A stretch of 64,000 nt of DNA from Hydractinia symbiolongicarpus (GCF_029227915.1 NC_079876.1:17732001-17796000), one strand, 5' to 3'; numbered from the stretch's first letter, positions 1-9,297 are shown. Translations and numbers: made by a program. Notes: a model not told the origin generated them from the letters alone.

Positions 1-135
1 GGAGGGCAACTTGTTTTTGCCAGGAAATGTTTTCAAGTTGTGAAGACACAAGGGAAATGCATATAATACGAAGGATGTCCTTACTTTGATCGCGAAAGTA
101 CCTTACCTGCAATAACTCCAACAATACTTTTGTCA

Positions 136-207
136 GCGTCGGTGGTGTAAAGGTTAGCATTGTTGCCTTCCAAGCAATAGATCCGGGTTCGGTTCCCGGC
201 CGACGCA
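136..207 (+). tRNA. tRNA-Gly(UCC)
   Basis: All stems pair. G58 in the T loop replaces the usual A, which weakens the B box. Confidence 0.75.
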
Positions 208-413
208 TTTCGCTGCTAGACTACATGTTCTAGTCTATTAAATTCAGTACGTGTCGTTTCTACTTTGAAGGTGATTAGCAGGGCAAATATTGTTTGGACA
301 GTTAATGTTTTCAAGTTTTGAAGACACAAGGGAAATGCATATAATACGAAGGATGCCCTTATTTTGATCGCGAAAGTGCCTTACCTGCAATACCTCCAAC
401 AATTCTGCTGTCA

Positions 414-485
414 GGGTCGGTGGTGTAAAAGTTATTATTTTTGTCTTCCAAGCAAAAGATCCTGGTTCACTTCCCAGTTGACGCA
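414..485 (+). pseudogene. tRNA-Gly-like, class P
   Basis: Besides the class P T arm, G2 faces G71. Confidence 0.7.
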
Positions 486-690
486 TTTGGCTGCTAGATA
501 TGATGTTCTAGTCTATTAAATTCTGTACGTGTTGGTTCTCCTTTGAAGATGATTAGGAGGGCAACTTGTTTTTGCCAGCTAATGTTTTCAAGTTGTGCAG
601 ACACAAGGGAAATGCATATAATACGAAAGATGTCCTTACTTTGATCGCGAAATTACCTTACCTGTCATAACTCCAACAATTCTGCTGTCA

Positions 691-762
691 GCGTCGGTGG
701 TGTAAAGGTTGACATTGTTGCCTTCCAAGCAATAGATCCGGGTTCGATTCCCGGCCGACGCA
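691..762 (+). tRNA. tRNA-Gly(UCC), sound
   Basis: All stems pair; G21-A22 in the D arm turns the 13-22 wobble into T-A. A and B boxes intact. Confidence 0.92.
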
Positions 763-967
763 TTTGGCTGTTAGATTTCATGTTCTAGTCTATTAAATTC
801 AGTTTTTGTGGTTCCTACTTAAAAGATGATTAGGAGGACAAATTGTTTTTGACACTTATTGTTTTCAAGTTGTGAAGACACTAGGGAAATGCATATAATA
901 CGTAATATGCCCTTATTTTGATCGTGAAAGTACCTTACCTGCCATAACTCCAACTATTCTGCTGTCA

Positions 968-1039
968 GCGTCGGTGGTGTAAAGGTTAGCATTGCTGCCT
1001 TCCAAGCAATAGATCCGGGTTCGATTCCCGGCCGACGCA
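968..1039 (+). tRNA. tRNA-Gly(UCC), one mismatch
   Basis: C28 faces A42 in the anticodon stem; the rest is consensus. Confidence 0.7.
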
Positions 1040-1181
1040 TTTTGCTACTAGATTACATGTTCTAGTCTATTAAATTCAGTACGTGTCGTTTCTACTTTAA
1101 AGATGATTAGGAGGGCAACTTGTTTTTGCCAGGATTGTTTTCAAGTTGTGAAGACACAAGGGAAATGCATATAATACGAAA

Positions 1182-1208
1182 ATCCGGGTTCGATTCCCGG
1201 CCGACGCA
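1182..1208 (+). pseudogene. tRNA-Gly 3' remnant
   Basis: Only the T arm and 3' acceptor strand remain. A deletion joins the leader (ATAATACGAAA) directly to tRNA position 47. Confidence 0.9.
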
Positions 1209-1413
1209 TTTGGCTGTTAGATTTCATGTTCTAGTCTATTAAATTCAGTTTTTGTGGTTCCTACTTAAAAGATGATTAGGAGGACAAATTGTTTTTGACA
1301 CTTATTGTTTTCAAGTTGTGAAGACACTAGGGAAATGCATATAATACGTAATATGCCCTTATTTTGATCGTGAAAGTACCTTACCTGCCATAACTCCAAC
1401 AATTCTGCTGTCA

Positions 1414-1485
1414 GCGTCGGTGGTGTAAAGGTTAGCATTGCTGCCTTCCAAGCAATAGATCCGGGTTCGATTCCCGGCCGACGCA
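1414..1485 (+). tRNA. tRNA-Gly(UCC), one mismatch
   Basis: C28 faces A42, as at 968 and 3627. Confidence 0.7.
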
Positions 1486-1689
1486 TTTTGCTACTAGATT
1501 ACATGTTCTAGTCTATTAAATTCAGTACGTGTCGTTTCTACTTTAAAGATGATTAGGAGGGCAACTTGTTTTTGCCAGGATTGTTTTCAAGTTGTGAAGA
1601 CACAAGGGAAATGCATATAATACGAAAAATGTCCTTACTTTGATCGCGAAAGTACCTTACCTGCAATAACTCCAACAATTCTGCTGCCA

Positions 1690-1761
1690 CCGGCGGTGGT
1701 GTAAAGGTTAGTATTGTTGCCTTCCAAGCAATAGATCCGGGTTCGATTCCCGGCCGACGCA
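1690..1761 (+). pseudogene. tRNA-Gly(UCC)-like, acceptor changed
   Basis: 5' acceptor strand CCGGCGG mismatches at 1-72 and 4-69. T arm and anticodon arm intact, so the B box could still recruit TFIIIC. Confidence 0.65.
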
Positions 1762-1966
1762 TTTCGCTACTAGATTACATGTTCTAGTCTATTAAATTCA
1801 GTACGTGTCGTTTCTACTTTTAAGATGATTAGGAGGGCAACTTGTTTTTGCCAGGAAATGTTTTCAAGTTGTGAAGACACAAGGGAAATGCATATAATAC
1901 AAAAGATGTCCTTACTTTGATCGCGAAAGTACCTTACCTGCAATAACTCCAACAATTCTGCTGCCA

Positions 1967-2038
1967 CCGGCGGTGGTGTAAAGGTTAGTATTGTTGCCTT
2001 CCAAGCAATAGATCCGGGTTCGATTCCCGGCCGACGCA
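1967..2038 (+). pseudogene. tRNA-Gly(UCC)-like, acceptor changed
   Basis: Same CCGGCGG acceptor strand as 1690. Confidence 0.65.
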
Positions 2039-2243
2039 TTTCGCTACTAGATTACATGTTCTAGTCTATTAAATTCAGTACGTGTCGTTTCTACTTTTAA
2101 GATGATTAGGAGGGCAACTTGTTTTTGCCAGGAAATGTTTTCAAGTTGTGAAGACACAAGGGAAATGCATATAATACAAAAGATGTCCTTACTTTGATCG
2201 CGAAAGTACTTTACCTGCAATAACTCCAACAATTCTGCTGCCA

Positions 2244-2314
2244 CCGGCAGTGGTGTAAAGGTTAGTATTGTTGCCTTCCAAGCAATAGATCCGGTTTCGA
2301 TTCTGGCCGACCCA
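2244..2314 (+). pseudogene. tRNA-Gly(UCC)-like, degenerate
   Basis: 71 nt: one T-stem base lost, acceptor CCGGCAG, 3' end ACCCA. Confidence 0.75.
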
Positions 2315-2519
2315 TTTGGCTGCTTGTTTTGATGTTCTAAACTATTAAATTGTGTACGTGTGGGTTCTCCTTTGAAGATGATTAGGAGGGCAACTTGTTT
2401 TTGCCAGAAAATATTTTCAAGTTGTGAAGACACAAGGGAAATGCATATAATACGAAAGATGTCCTTACTTTGATCGCTAAAGTACCTTACCTGTAATAAC
2501 TCCAACAATTCTGCTGTCA

Positions 2520-2591
2520 GTGTCGGTGGTGTAAAGGTTAGCATTGTTGCCTTCCAAGCAATAGATCCGGGTTCGATTCCAGGCCGACGCA
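2520..2591 (+). tRNA. tRNA-Gly(UCC), one mismatch
   Basis: T2-G71 wobble; A63 faces G51 in the T stem. Confidence 0.6.
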
Positions 2592-2796
2592 TTTCGCTAC
2601 TAGATTACATGTTCTAGTCTATTAAATTCAGTACGTGTCGTTTCTACTTTTAAGATGATTAGGAGGGCAACTTGTTTTTGCCAGGAAATGTTTTCAAGTT
2701 GTGAAGACACAAGGGAAATGCATATAATACAAAAGATGTCCTTACTTTGATCGCAAAAGTACCTTACATGCAATAACTCCAACAATTCTGCTGTCA

Positions 2797-2868
2797 GCGT
2801 CGGTGGTGTAAAGATTAGCATTGTGGTCTTCCAAGCAATAGATCCGGGTTCGATTCCCGGCCGACGCA
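2797..2868 (+). pseudogene. tRNA-Gly(UCC)-like
   Basis: Anticodon stem GTGGT/GCAAT has G29 opposite A41, and the conserved D-loop GG is GA. Confidence 0.6.
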
Positions 2869-3073
2869 TTTGGCTGTTGGATTTCATGTTCTAGTCTATT
2901 AAATTCAGTTTTTGTGGTTCCTACTTAAAAGATGATTCGGAAGACAAATTTTTTTTGACACTTATTGTTTTCAAGTTGTGAAGACACAAGGGAAATGCAT
3001 ATAATTCTAAAGATGCCCTTATTTTGATCGCGAAAGTACCTTACCTGTAATAACTCCAACAATTCTTCTGTCA

Positions 3074-3144
3074 GCGTCGGTGGTGTAAGGTTAGCATTGT
3101 CGCCTTCCAAGCAATAGATCCGTGTTCGATTCCCGGCCGACGCA
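3074..3144 (+). pseudogene. tRNA-Gly(UCC)-like, 71 nt
   Basis: One A missing from the D loop, and T52 faces C62. Antisense this gives the classic AGNRTR reading frame. Confidence 0.65.
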
Positions 3145-3349
3145 TTTCGCAACTAGATTATATGTTCTAGTCTATTAAATTCAGTACGTGTTGGTTCTCC
3201 TTTGAAGATGATTAGGAGGGCAACTTGTTTTTGCCAGCTAATGTTTTCAAGTTGTGCAGACACAAGGGAAATGCATATAATACGAAAGATGTCCTTACTT
3301 TGATCGCGAAAGTACCTTACCTGTCATAACTCCAACAATTCTGCTGTCA

Positions 3350-3421
3350 GCGTCGGTGGTGTAAAGGTTGACATTGTTGCCTTCCAAGCAATAGATCCGG
3401 GTTCGATTCCCGGCCGACGCA
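3350..3421 (+). tRNA. tRNA-Gly(UCC), sound
   Basis: All stems pair; identical to the gene at 691. Confidence 0.92.
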
Positions 3422-3626
3422 TTTGGCTGTTAGATTTCATGTTCTAGTCTATTAAATTCAGTTTTTGTGGTTCCTACTTAAAAGATGATTAGGAGGACAA
3501 ATTGTTTTTGACACTTATTGTTTTCAAGTTGTGAAGACACTAGGGAAATGCCTATAATACGTAATATGCCCTTATTTTGATCGTGAAAGTACCTTACCTG
3601 CCATAACTCCAACAATTCTGCTGTCA

Positions 3627-3698
3627 GCGTCGGTGGTGTAAAGGTTAGCATTGCTGCCTTCCAAGCAATAGATCCGGGTTCGATTCCCGGCCGACGCA
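3627..3698 (+). tRNA. tRNA-Gly(UCC), one mismatch
   Basis: C28 faces A42; 2213-bp duplicate of the locus at 1414. Confidence 0.7.
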
Positions 3699-3903
3699 TT
3701 TTGCTACTAGATTACATGTTCTAGTCTATTAAATTCAGTACGTGTCGTTTCTACTTTAAAGATGATTAGGAGGGCAACTTGTTTTTGCCAGGAAATGTTT
3801 TCAAGTTGTGAAGACACAAGGGAAATGCATATAATACGAAAAATGTCCTTACTTTGATCGCGAAAGTACCTTACCTGCAATAACTCCAACAATTCTGCTG
3901 CCA

Positions 3904-3974
3904 CCGGCGGTGGTGTAAAGGTTAGTATTGTTGCCTTCCAAGCAATAGATCCGGTTTCGATTCTGGCCGACCCA
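3904..3974 (+). pseudogene. tRNA-Gly(UCC)-like, degenerate
   Basis: 71 nt, acceptor CCGGCGG, T stem one base short, 3' end ACCCA. Confidence 0.75.
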
Positions 3975-4251
3975 TTTGGCTGCTTGTTTTGATGTTCTAA
4001 ACTATTAAATTGTGTACGTGTGGGTTCTCCTATGAAGATGATTAGGAGGGCAACTTGTTTTTGCCAGAAAATATTTTCAAGTTGTGAAGACACAAGGGAA
4101 ATGCATATAATACGAAAGATGTCCTTACTTTGATCGCGAAAGTACCTTACCTGTAATAACTCCAACAATTCTGCTGTCAGCGTCGGTGGTGTAAAGGTTA
4201 GCATTGTTGCCTTCCAAGCAATAGATCCGGGTTCGATTCCCGGCCGACGCA
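3975..4251 (+). repeat. Representative 277-bp unit
   Basis: Runs from the base after one tRNA to the end of the next. In sense order it holds a short hairpin, a variable T-rich slot, a conserved stretch with ATGCATATAATACG about 75 bp before the tRNA, the segment ACCTTACCTG about 35 bp before it (a splice donor when read antisense), and the tRNA as its last 72 bases. 277 is not a multiple of three, so any antisense frame shifts from unit to unit. Confidence 0.9.
4180..4251 (+). tRNA. tRNA-Gly(UCC), canonical
   Basis: Reference copy: acceptor GCGTCGG/CCGACGC, D stem GTGT/GCAT (two wobbles), anticodon stem GTTGC/GCAAT around CTTCCAA, T stem CCGGG/CCCGG around TTCGATT, discriminator A. It decodes GGA and by wobble other GGN codons. 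Anticodon-stem and T-arm features match animal tRNA-Gly(UCC). Confidence 0.95.
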
Positions 4252-4259
4252 TTTCGCTA

Positions 4260-4277
4260 CTAGATTACATGTTCTAG
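4260..4277 (+). other. Conserved post-tRNA hairpin (example)
   Basis: CTAGA (4260-4264) and TCTAG (4273-4277) form a 5-bp stem with an 8-nt loop, starting 9 nt after the discriminator base of the tRNA at 4180. The same inverted repeat follows most tRNAs in the window. Loop bases vary (TTACATGT, TTTCATGT, TATGATGT), whereas most stem changes keep pairing through G-U. Confidence 0.6.
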
Positions 4278-4334
4278 TCTATTAAATTCAGTACGTGTCG
4301 TTTCTACTTTTAAGATGATTAGGAGGGCAACTTG

Positions 4335-4339
4335 TTTTT
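4335..4339 (+). terminator. Likely pol III terminator T5 (example)
   Basis: First run of five T after the tRNA at 4180, 84 nt past its 3' end; a weaker TTTT lies at 4308-4311. Pol III normally stops within a few tens of bases, so a long 3' trailer is predicted. The slot reads T5 in some units, T8 in others, TTTT in others, and only TTT in block 1 class P units. Confidence 0.45.
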
Positions 4340-4456
4340 GCCAGGAAATGTTTTCAAGTTGTGAAGACACAAGGGAAATGCATATAATACAAAAGATGTC
4401 CTTACTTTGATCGCGAAAATACCTTACCTGCAATAACTCCAACAATTCTGCTGCCA

Positions 4457-4527
4457 CCGGCAGTGGTGTAAAGGTTAGTATTGTAGCCTTCCAACCAATA
4501 GATCCGGTTTCGATTCTGGCCGACCCA
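4457..4527 (+). pseudogene. tRNA-Gly(UCC)-like, degenerate
   Basis: As 2244, and the anticodon stem is also broken (GTAGC/CCAAT). Confidence 0.8.
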
Positions 4528-4732
4528 TTTGGCTGCTTGTTTTGATGTTCTAAACTATTAAATTGTGTACGTGTGGGTTCTCCTTTGAAGATGATTAGGA
4601 GGGCAACTTGTTTTTGCCAGAAAATATTTTCAAGTTGTGAAGACACAAGGGAAATGCATATAATACGAAAGATGTCCTTACTTTGATCGCTAAAGTACCT
4701 TACCTGTAATAACTCCAACAATTCTGCTGTCA

Positions 4733-4804
4733 GTGTCGGTGGTGTAAAGGTTAGCATTGTTGCCTTCCAAGCAATAGATCCGGGTTCGATTCCCGGCCGA
4801 CGCA
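4733..4804 (+). tRNA. tRNA-Gly(UCC), sound
   Basis: Single change from canonical: T2 pairs with G71 by wobble. Confidence 0.88.
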
Positions 4805-5009
4805 TTTCGCTACTAGATTACATGTTCTAGTCTATTAAATACAGTACGTGTCGTTTCTACTTTTAAGATGATTAGGAGGGCAACTTGTTTTGGCCAGGAA
4901 ATGTTTTCAAGTTGTGAAGACACAAGGGAAATGCATATAATACAAAAGATGTCCTTACTTTGATCGCGAAAGTACCTTACATGCAATAACTCCAACAATT
5001 CTGCTGTCA

Positions 5010-5081
5010 GCGTCGGTGGTGTAAAGATTAGCATTGTGGTCTTCCAAGCAATAGATCCGGGTTCGATTCCCGGCCGACGCA
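5010..5081 (+). pseudogene. tRNA-Gly(UCC)-like
   Basis: 2213-bp duplicate of 2797, with the same anticodon-stem and D-loop defects. Confidence 0.6.
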
Positions 5082-5286
5082 TTTGGCTGTTGGATTTCAT
5101 GTTCTAGTCTATTAAATTCAGTTTTTGTGGTTCCTACTTAAAAGATGATTAGGAAGACAAATTTTTTTTGACACTTATTGTTTTCAAGTTGTGAAGACAC
5201 AAGGGAAATGCATATAATTCTAAAGATGCCCTTATTTTGATCGCGAAAGTACCTTACCTGTAATAACTCCAACAATTCTTCTGTCA

Positions 5287-5357
5287 GCGTCGGTGGTGTA
5301 AGGTTAGCATTGTCGCCTTCCAAGAAATAGATCCGTGTTCGATTCCCGGCCGACGCA
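5287..5357 (+). pseudogene. tRNA-Gly(UCC)-like, 71 nt
   Basis: Duplicate of 3074 with a further anticodon-stem loss (A40 faces G30). Confidence 0.7.
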
Positions 5358-5562
5358 TTTCGCAACTAGATTATATGTTCTAGTCTATTAAATTCAGTAC
5401 GTGTCGTTTCTACTTTAAAGATGATTAGGAGGGCAACTTGTTTTTGCCAGGAAATGTTTTCAAGTTGTGAAGACACAAGGGAAATGCATATAATACGAAG
5501 GATGTCCTTACTTTGATCGCAAAAGTACCTTACCTGCAAAAACTCCAACAATACTTTTGTCA

Positions 5563-5633
5563 GCGTCGGTGGTGTAAAGGTTAGCATTGTTGCCTTCCAA
5601 GCAATAGATCGGGTTCGGTTCCCGGCCGATGCA
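5563..5633 (+). pseudogene. tRNA-Gly(UCC)-like, 71 nt
   Basis: One C missing at the 5' side of the T stem; G58 and T70 also differ. Confidence 0.6.
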
Positions 5634-5839
5634 TTTCTCTGCTAGACTACATGTTCTAGTCTATTAAATTCAGTACGTGTCGTTTCTACTTTGAAGGTGA
5701 TTAGAAGGGCAAATATTGTTTGGACAGTTAATGTTTTCAAGTTGTGAAGACACAAGGGAAATGTATAAAATACGAAGGATGCCCTTATTTTGGTCGCAAA
5801 AGTGCTTTACCTGCAATACCTCCAACAATTCTGCTGTCA

Positions 5840-5911
5840 GCGTCGGTGGTGTAAAAGTTATTATTTTTGTCTTCCAAGCAAAAGATCCTGGTTCACTTCC
5901 CAGTTGACGCA
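5840..5911 (+). pseudogene. tRNA-Gly-like, class P
   Basis: Acceptor closes with two G-U pairs; T loop lacks A58. Confidence 0.7.
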
Positions 5912-6116
5912 TTTGGCTGCTAGATATGATGTTCTAGTCTATTAAATTCAGTACGTGTCGTTTCTACTTTGAAGATGATTAGGAGGGCAACTTGTTTTTG
6001 CCAGGAAATGTTTTCAAGTTGTGAAGACACAAGGGAAATGCATATAATACGAAGGATGTCCTTACTTTGATCGCGAAAGTACCTTAACTGCAAAAACTCC
6101 AACAATACTTTTGTCA

Positions 6117-6188
6117 GCGTCGGTGGTGTAAAGGTTAGCATTGTTGCCTTCCAAGCAATAGATCCGGGTTCGGTTCACGGCCGATGCA
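6117..6188 (+). pseudogene. tRNA-Gly(UCC)-like
   Basis: G58, A62 facing G52, and T70; 554-bp relative of the locus at 5563. Confidence 0.6.
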
Positions 6189-6393
6189 TTTCGCTGCTAG
6201 ACTACATGTTCTAGTCTATTAAATTCAGTACGTGTCGTTTCTACTTTGAAGGTGATTAGCATGGCAAATATTGTTTGGACAGTTAATGTTTTCAAGTTGT
6301 GAAGACACAAGGGAAATGCATAAAATACGAAGGATGCCCTTATTTTGGTCGCGAAAGTGCCTTACCTGCAATACCTCCAACAATTCTGCTGTC

Positions 6394-6467
6394 AGCGTCG
6401 GTGGTGTAAAAGTTATTATTTTTGTCTTCCAAGCAAAAGATCCTGGTTTTACTTCCCAGTTGACGCA
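6394..6467 (+). pseudogene. tRNA-Gly-like, class P, 74 nt
   Basis: Class P with two extra T in the T loop. Confidence 0.75.
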
Positions 6468-6672
6468 TTTGGCTGCTAGATATGATGTTCTAGTCTATTA
6501 AATTCTGTACGTGTGGGTTCTCCTTTGAAGATGATTAGGAGGGCAACTTGTTTTTGCCAGCTAATGTTTTCAAGTTGTGCAGACACAAGGGAAATGCATA
6601 TAACACGAAAGATGTCCTTACTTTGATCGCGAAAGTACCTTACCTGTCATAACTCCAACAATTCTGCTGTCA

Positions 6673-6744
6673 GCGTCGGTGGTGTAAAGGTTGACATTGT
6701 TGCCTTTCTAGCAATAGATCCGGGTTCGATTCCCGGCCGACGCA
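6673..6744 (+). tRNA. tRNA, Gly body with Glu anticodon UUC
   Basis: All four stems pair and the B box is perfect, but the anticodon loop reads CTTTCTA: C35 became T (UUC, glutamate) and A37 became T. U37 is unusual in working tRNAs, so decoding may be poor. Otherwise matches 691. Confidence 0.75.
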
Positions 6745-6929
6745 TTTGGCTGTTAGATTTCATGTTCTAGTCTATTAAATTCAGTTTTTGTGGTTCCTAC
6801 TTAAAAGATGATTAGGAGGGCAACTTGTTTTTGGCAGCTAATATTTTCAAGTTGTGCAGACACAAGGGAAATGCATATAATACGTAAGATGCCCTTATTT
6901 TGATCGCGAAAGTACCTTACCTGCCATAA

Positions 6930-7770
6930 CTTTAAATTTGAAAAATAATATATTACAAGAGTCTCCATACGTAAATTTGTTGGGTATAATTCTGGACAAT
7001 CAGCTTTCTTTCCGGCAACATGTTCTTCCATTATGTAAGAAGGCTAATGCCATGATCAATGCCCTAAAACGTATATCACCATATATGTCTAATTATAAGC
7101 GAAATGTTATTGCTAATTCATTTATTTCTAGCATATTTAATTACTGCCCTCTTATATGGGGATTTTCAAGTAGAGATCTACTACATAAAGTTAATAGCAT
7201 TCATAGTAGAGCAAATAGACTTTTATGCGACAGAATTGAAAATGAATGCAGAATCAGTATTCATGAAAAGTTCTGCCGAAAATTGTTAAAGGAGGTTTTT
7301 AAAACAAAAATGAAACAGAATCCATCCTACATGAATGATGTTTTTGTATTCAAAAACACAGCATATAGTTTCCGTGCATCAAGTTCTCTTGAAAGGTGCA
7401 GAACTCGCACCACAAAGCATGGTCTATTAAGCGTATCTTATATTGCTTCTAAATTATGGGAGAAGCTTCCAAACTCTGTCCAAAATGCCCCTTCGTTGTC
7501 TTTATTCCATCACGGGCTAAACACCATTCCGTTTATTCAGTGCAGTTGTCGTCTCTGTGCCACATATATTTGTAACGTAGAATATACGAATTAGCTTCTT
7601 ATTATTATAATATAAATCTCCTATTTTTTTAGAAACTTTATTTTAGGACAGTCGATTTCAATTAGCCCAAGGCTAACAAATTTTTTTTTTTTTTTTTAAT
7701 TAATGTATCTAGCATGTTTTATTGTATATTGTATATCGAATTTAAAGAAAGAATATATAAAATAAGTAAA
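6930..7770 (+). mobile_element. LINE 3' fragment at inversion junction
   Basis: Non-satellite DNA holding the C-terminal end of a non-LTR reverse transcriptase and an AT-rich 3' tail with a run of about 17 T (7681-7697). 5'-truncated. Left flank is satellite with tRNAs on +, right flank satellite with tRNAs on -, and the flanks do not match as one target site. Confidence 0.8.
6932..7594 (+). pseudogene. Non-LTR reverse transcriptase, C-terminal fragment
   Basis: An open frame of about 220 codons with no ATG at its head, so it is a fragment. It begins in the post-catalytic region (VNLLGIILDNQLSFRQHV, the usual 'LG..LD..LSF..H' of LINE RTs), continues through ANRLLCDRI and SKLWEKLPNSV, and ends with a cysteine motif CSCRLCATYI before TAG. 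No catalytic motifs are present. It differs from the three longer LINEs in this window and represents another family. In the element it would have been part of the polyprotein that copies its own RNA at the chromosomal target. Confidence 0.75.
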
Positions 7771-7840
7771 TAATCATCTTCAAAGTAGAAACGACACGTA
7801 CTGAATTTAATAGACTAGAACATGTAATCTAGATGCAAAA

Positions 7841-7912
7841 TGCGTCGGCCGTGAATCGAACCCGGATCTATTGCTTGGAAGGCAACAATACTAACCTTTA
7901 CACCACCGACGC
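7841..7912 (-). tRNA. tRNA-Gly(UCC), one mismatch
   Basis: A62 faces G52 in the T stem. Confidence 0.6.
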
Positions 7913-8116
7913 TGACAGCATAATTGTTGGAGTTCTAACAGGTAAGGTACTTTCGCGATCAAAATAAGGGCATCTTTAGAATTATATGCATTTCCCTTGT
8001 GTCTTCACAACTTGAAAACATTAAGTGTCAAAAAAATTTGTCCTCCTAATCATCTTTTAAGTAGGAACCACAAGAACTGAATTTAATAGACTAGAACATG
8101 AAATCTAACAGCCAAA

Positions 8117-8188
8117 TGCGTCGGCCGGGAATGGAACCCGGATCTCTTGCTTGGAAGGCAACAATACTAACCTTTACACCACCGACGC
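8117..8188 (-). pseudogene. tRNA-Gly(UCC)-like
   Basis: G43 faces G27, and C57 breaks the B box. Confidence 0.55.
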
Positions 8189-8393
8189 TGACAGCATAAT
8201 TGTTGGAGTTGTGACAGGTAAGGTACTTTCGCGATCAAAATAAGGGAATCTTTCGTATTATATGCATTTCCCTTGTGTATTCACAACTTGAAAACATTAA
8301 GTGTCAAAAAAAATTAATCCTCCTAATCATCTTCAAAGGAGAACCCACACGTACAGAATTTAATAGACTAGAACATCAAACCTAGCAGCCAAA

Positions 8394-8465
8394 TGCGTCA
8401 ACTGGGAAGTGAACCAGAATCTATTGCTTGGAAGACAAAAATGTTAACTTTTACACCACCGACGC
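8394..8465 (-). pseudogene. tRNA-Gly-like, class P
   Basis: Retains the TCC anticodon in a weak anticodon stem. Confidence 0.7.
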
Positions 8466-8671
8466 TGACAGCAGAATTGTTGGAGGTATTGCAGGTAAGA
8501 CACTTTCGCGATCAAAATAAGGGCATCCTTCGTATTATATGCATTTCTCTTGTGTCTTCAGAACTTGAAAGCATTAACTATCCAAACAAAATTTGCCCTG
8601 CTAATCACCTTCAAGGTAGAAACGACACGTACTGAGTTTAATAGACTAGACCATGTAATCTAGCAGCGAAA

Positions 8672-8743
8672 TGCGTCGGCCGGGAATCGAACCCGGATCT
8701 ATTGCTTGGAAGGCAACAATGCTAACCTTTACACCACCGACGC
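8672..8743 (-). tRNA. tRNA-Gly(UCC), canonical
   Basis: Identical to 4180-4251. First TTTT downstream is at 8588-8591 on the opposite strand. Confidence 0.95.
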
Positions 8744-8770
8744 TGACAGAAGAATTGTTGGAGTTATTAC

Positions 8771-8778
8771 AGGTAAGG
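8771..8778 (+). other. Antisense 5' splice-site consensus (example)
   Basis: AGGTAAGG on the strand opposite the tRNA, about 28 bp upstream of the tRNA 5' end. It matches the metazoan donor consensus and recurs once per unit, with occasional loss (for example GCTAAGG near 10436, GGTTAGG near 48656). No transcript evidence is visible. Confidence 0.4.
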
Positions 8779-8948
8779 TACTTTCGCGATCAAAATAATG
8801 GAATCTTTCGTATTATATGCATTTCCCCTGTGTCTTCACAACTTGAAAATATTAGTTGGCAAAAACAAGTTGCCCTCCTAATCATCTTCAAATGAGAACC
8901 CACCCGTACAGAATTTAATAGACTAGAACATGAAATCTAAAAGCCAAA

Positions 8949-9020
8949 TGCGTCGGCCGGGAATCAAACCCGGACCTATTGCTCGGAAGGCAACAATAGT
9001 AACCTTTACACCACTGATGC
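8949..9020 (-). pseudogene. tRNA-Gly(UCC)-like
   Basis: A3 and A6 break the acceptor, T56 breaks the B box, D stem is weak, G37. Confidence 0.7.
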
Positions 9021-9225
9021 TGACAGCATAATTGTTGGAGTTCTGACAGGTAAGGTACTTTCGCGATCAAAATAAGGGAATCTTTCGTATTATATGCATT
9101 TCCTTTGTGTCTTCACAACTTGAAAACATTAGTTGGCAAAAACAAGTTGCCCTCCTAATCATCTTCAAAGGAAAACCCACCCGTACAGAATTTAATAGAC
9201 TAGAACATCATATCTAGCAGCCAAA

Positions 9226-9297
9226 TGCGTCAACTGGGAAGTGAACCCGGACCTATTGCTTGGAAGGCAACAATGCTAACCTTTACACCACCGACGC
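9226..9297 (-). pseudogene. tRNA-Gly(UCC)-like, class H
   Basis: P-type T loop and 3' acceptor strand on a normal anticodon arm: a recombinant of the two classes. Confidence 0.65.

Larger units (their letters stand above)
1414..5839 (+). repeat. 2213-bp higher-order repeat, two copies
   Basis: Loci 1414, 1967, 2244, 2520, 2797 and 3074 recur at +2213 with the same private defects. Eight units. Confidence 0.85.
1..6929 (+). repeat. tRNA-Gly satellite, block 1 (tRNAs on +)
   Basis: About 25 head-to-tail units of about 277 bp, each with one tRNA-Gly-like locus on the + strand. The window opens inside a unit; positions 1-135 are the leader of the first tRNA. Units are 85-99% alike by eye. The block ends in the leader of a unit whose tRNA is missing, at the junction with a LINE fragment. 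Confidence 0.95.

Noticed and set aside
4106-4111. TATAAT as a TATA box for the tRNA
   Set aside because: It lies about 74 bp upstream, too far for pol III type 3 promoters or for known tRNA TATA elements. The internal A and B boxes suffice.
1-6929. tRNA-derived SINE family
   Set aside because: Strict head-to-tail arrangement, constant period, no tails and no target-site duplications. The tRNA lies at the end of a unit with a mature 3' end and discriminator A.
8744-8950. Spliced-leader RNA or U1-like gene in the spacer
   Set aside because: The donor GCAGGTAAGG antisense (ACCTTACCTGC in sense, like the U1 5' end) is suggestive, but no Sm site of the A-T(4-6)-G type and no U1 stem-loops follow.
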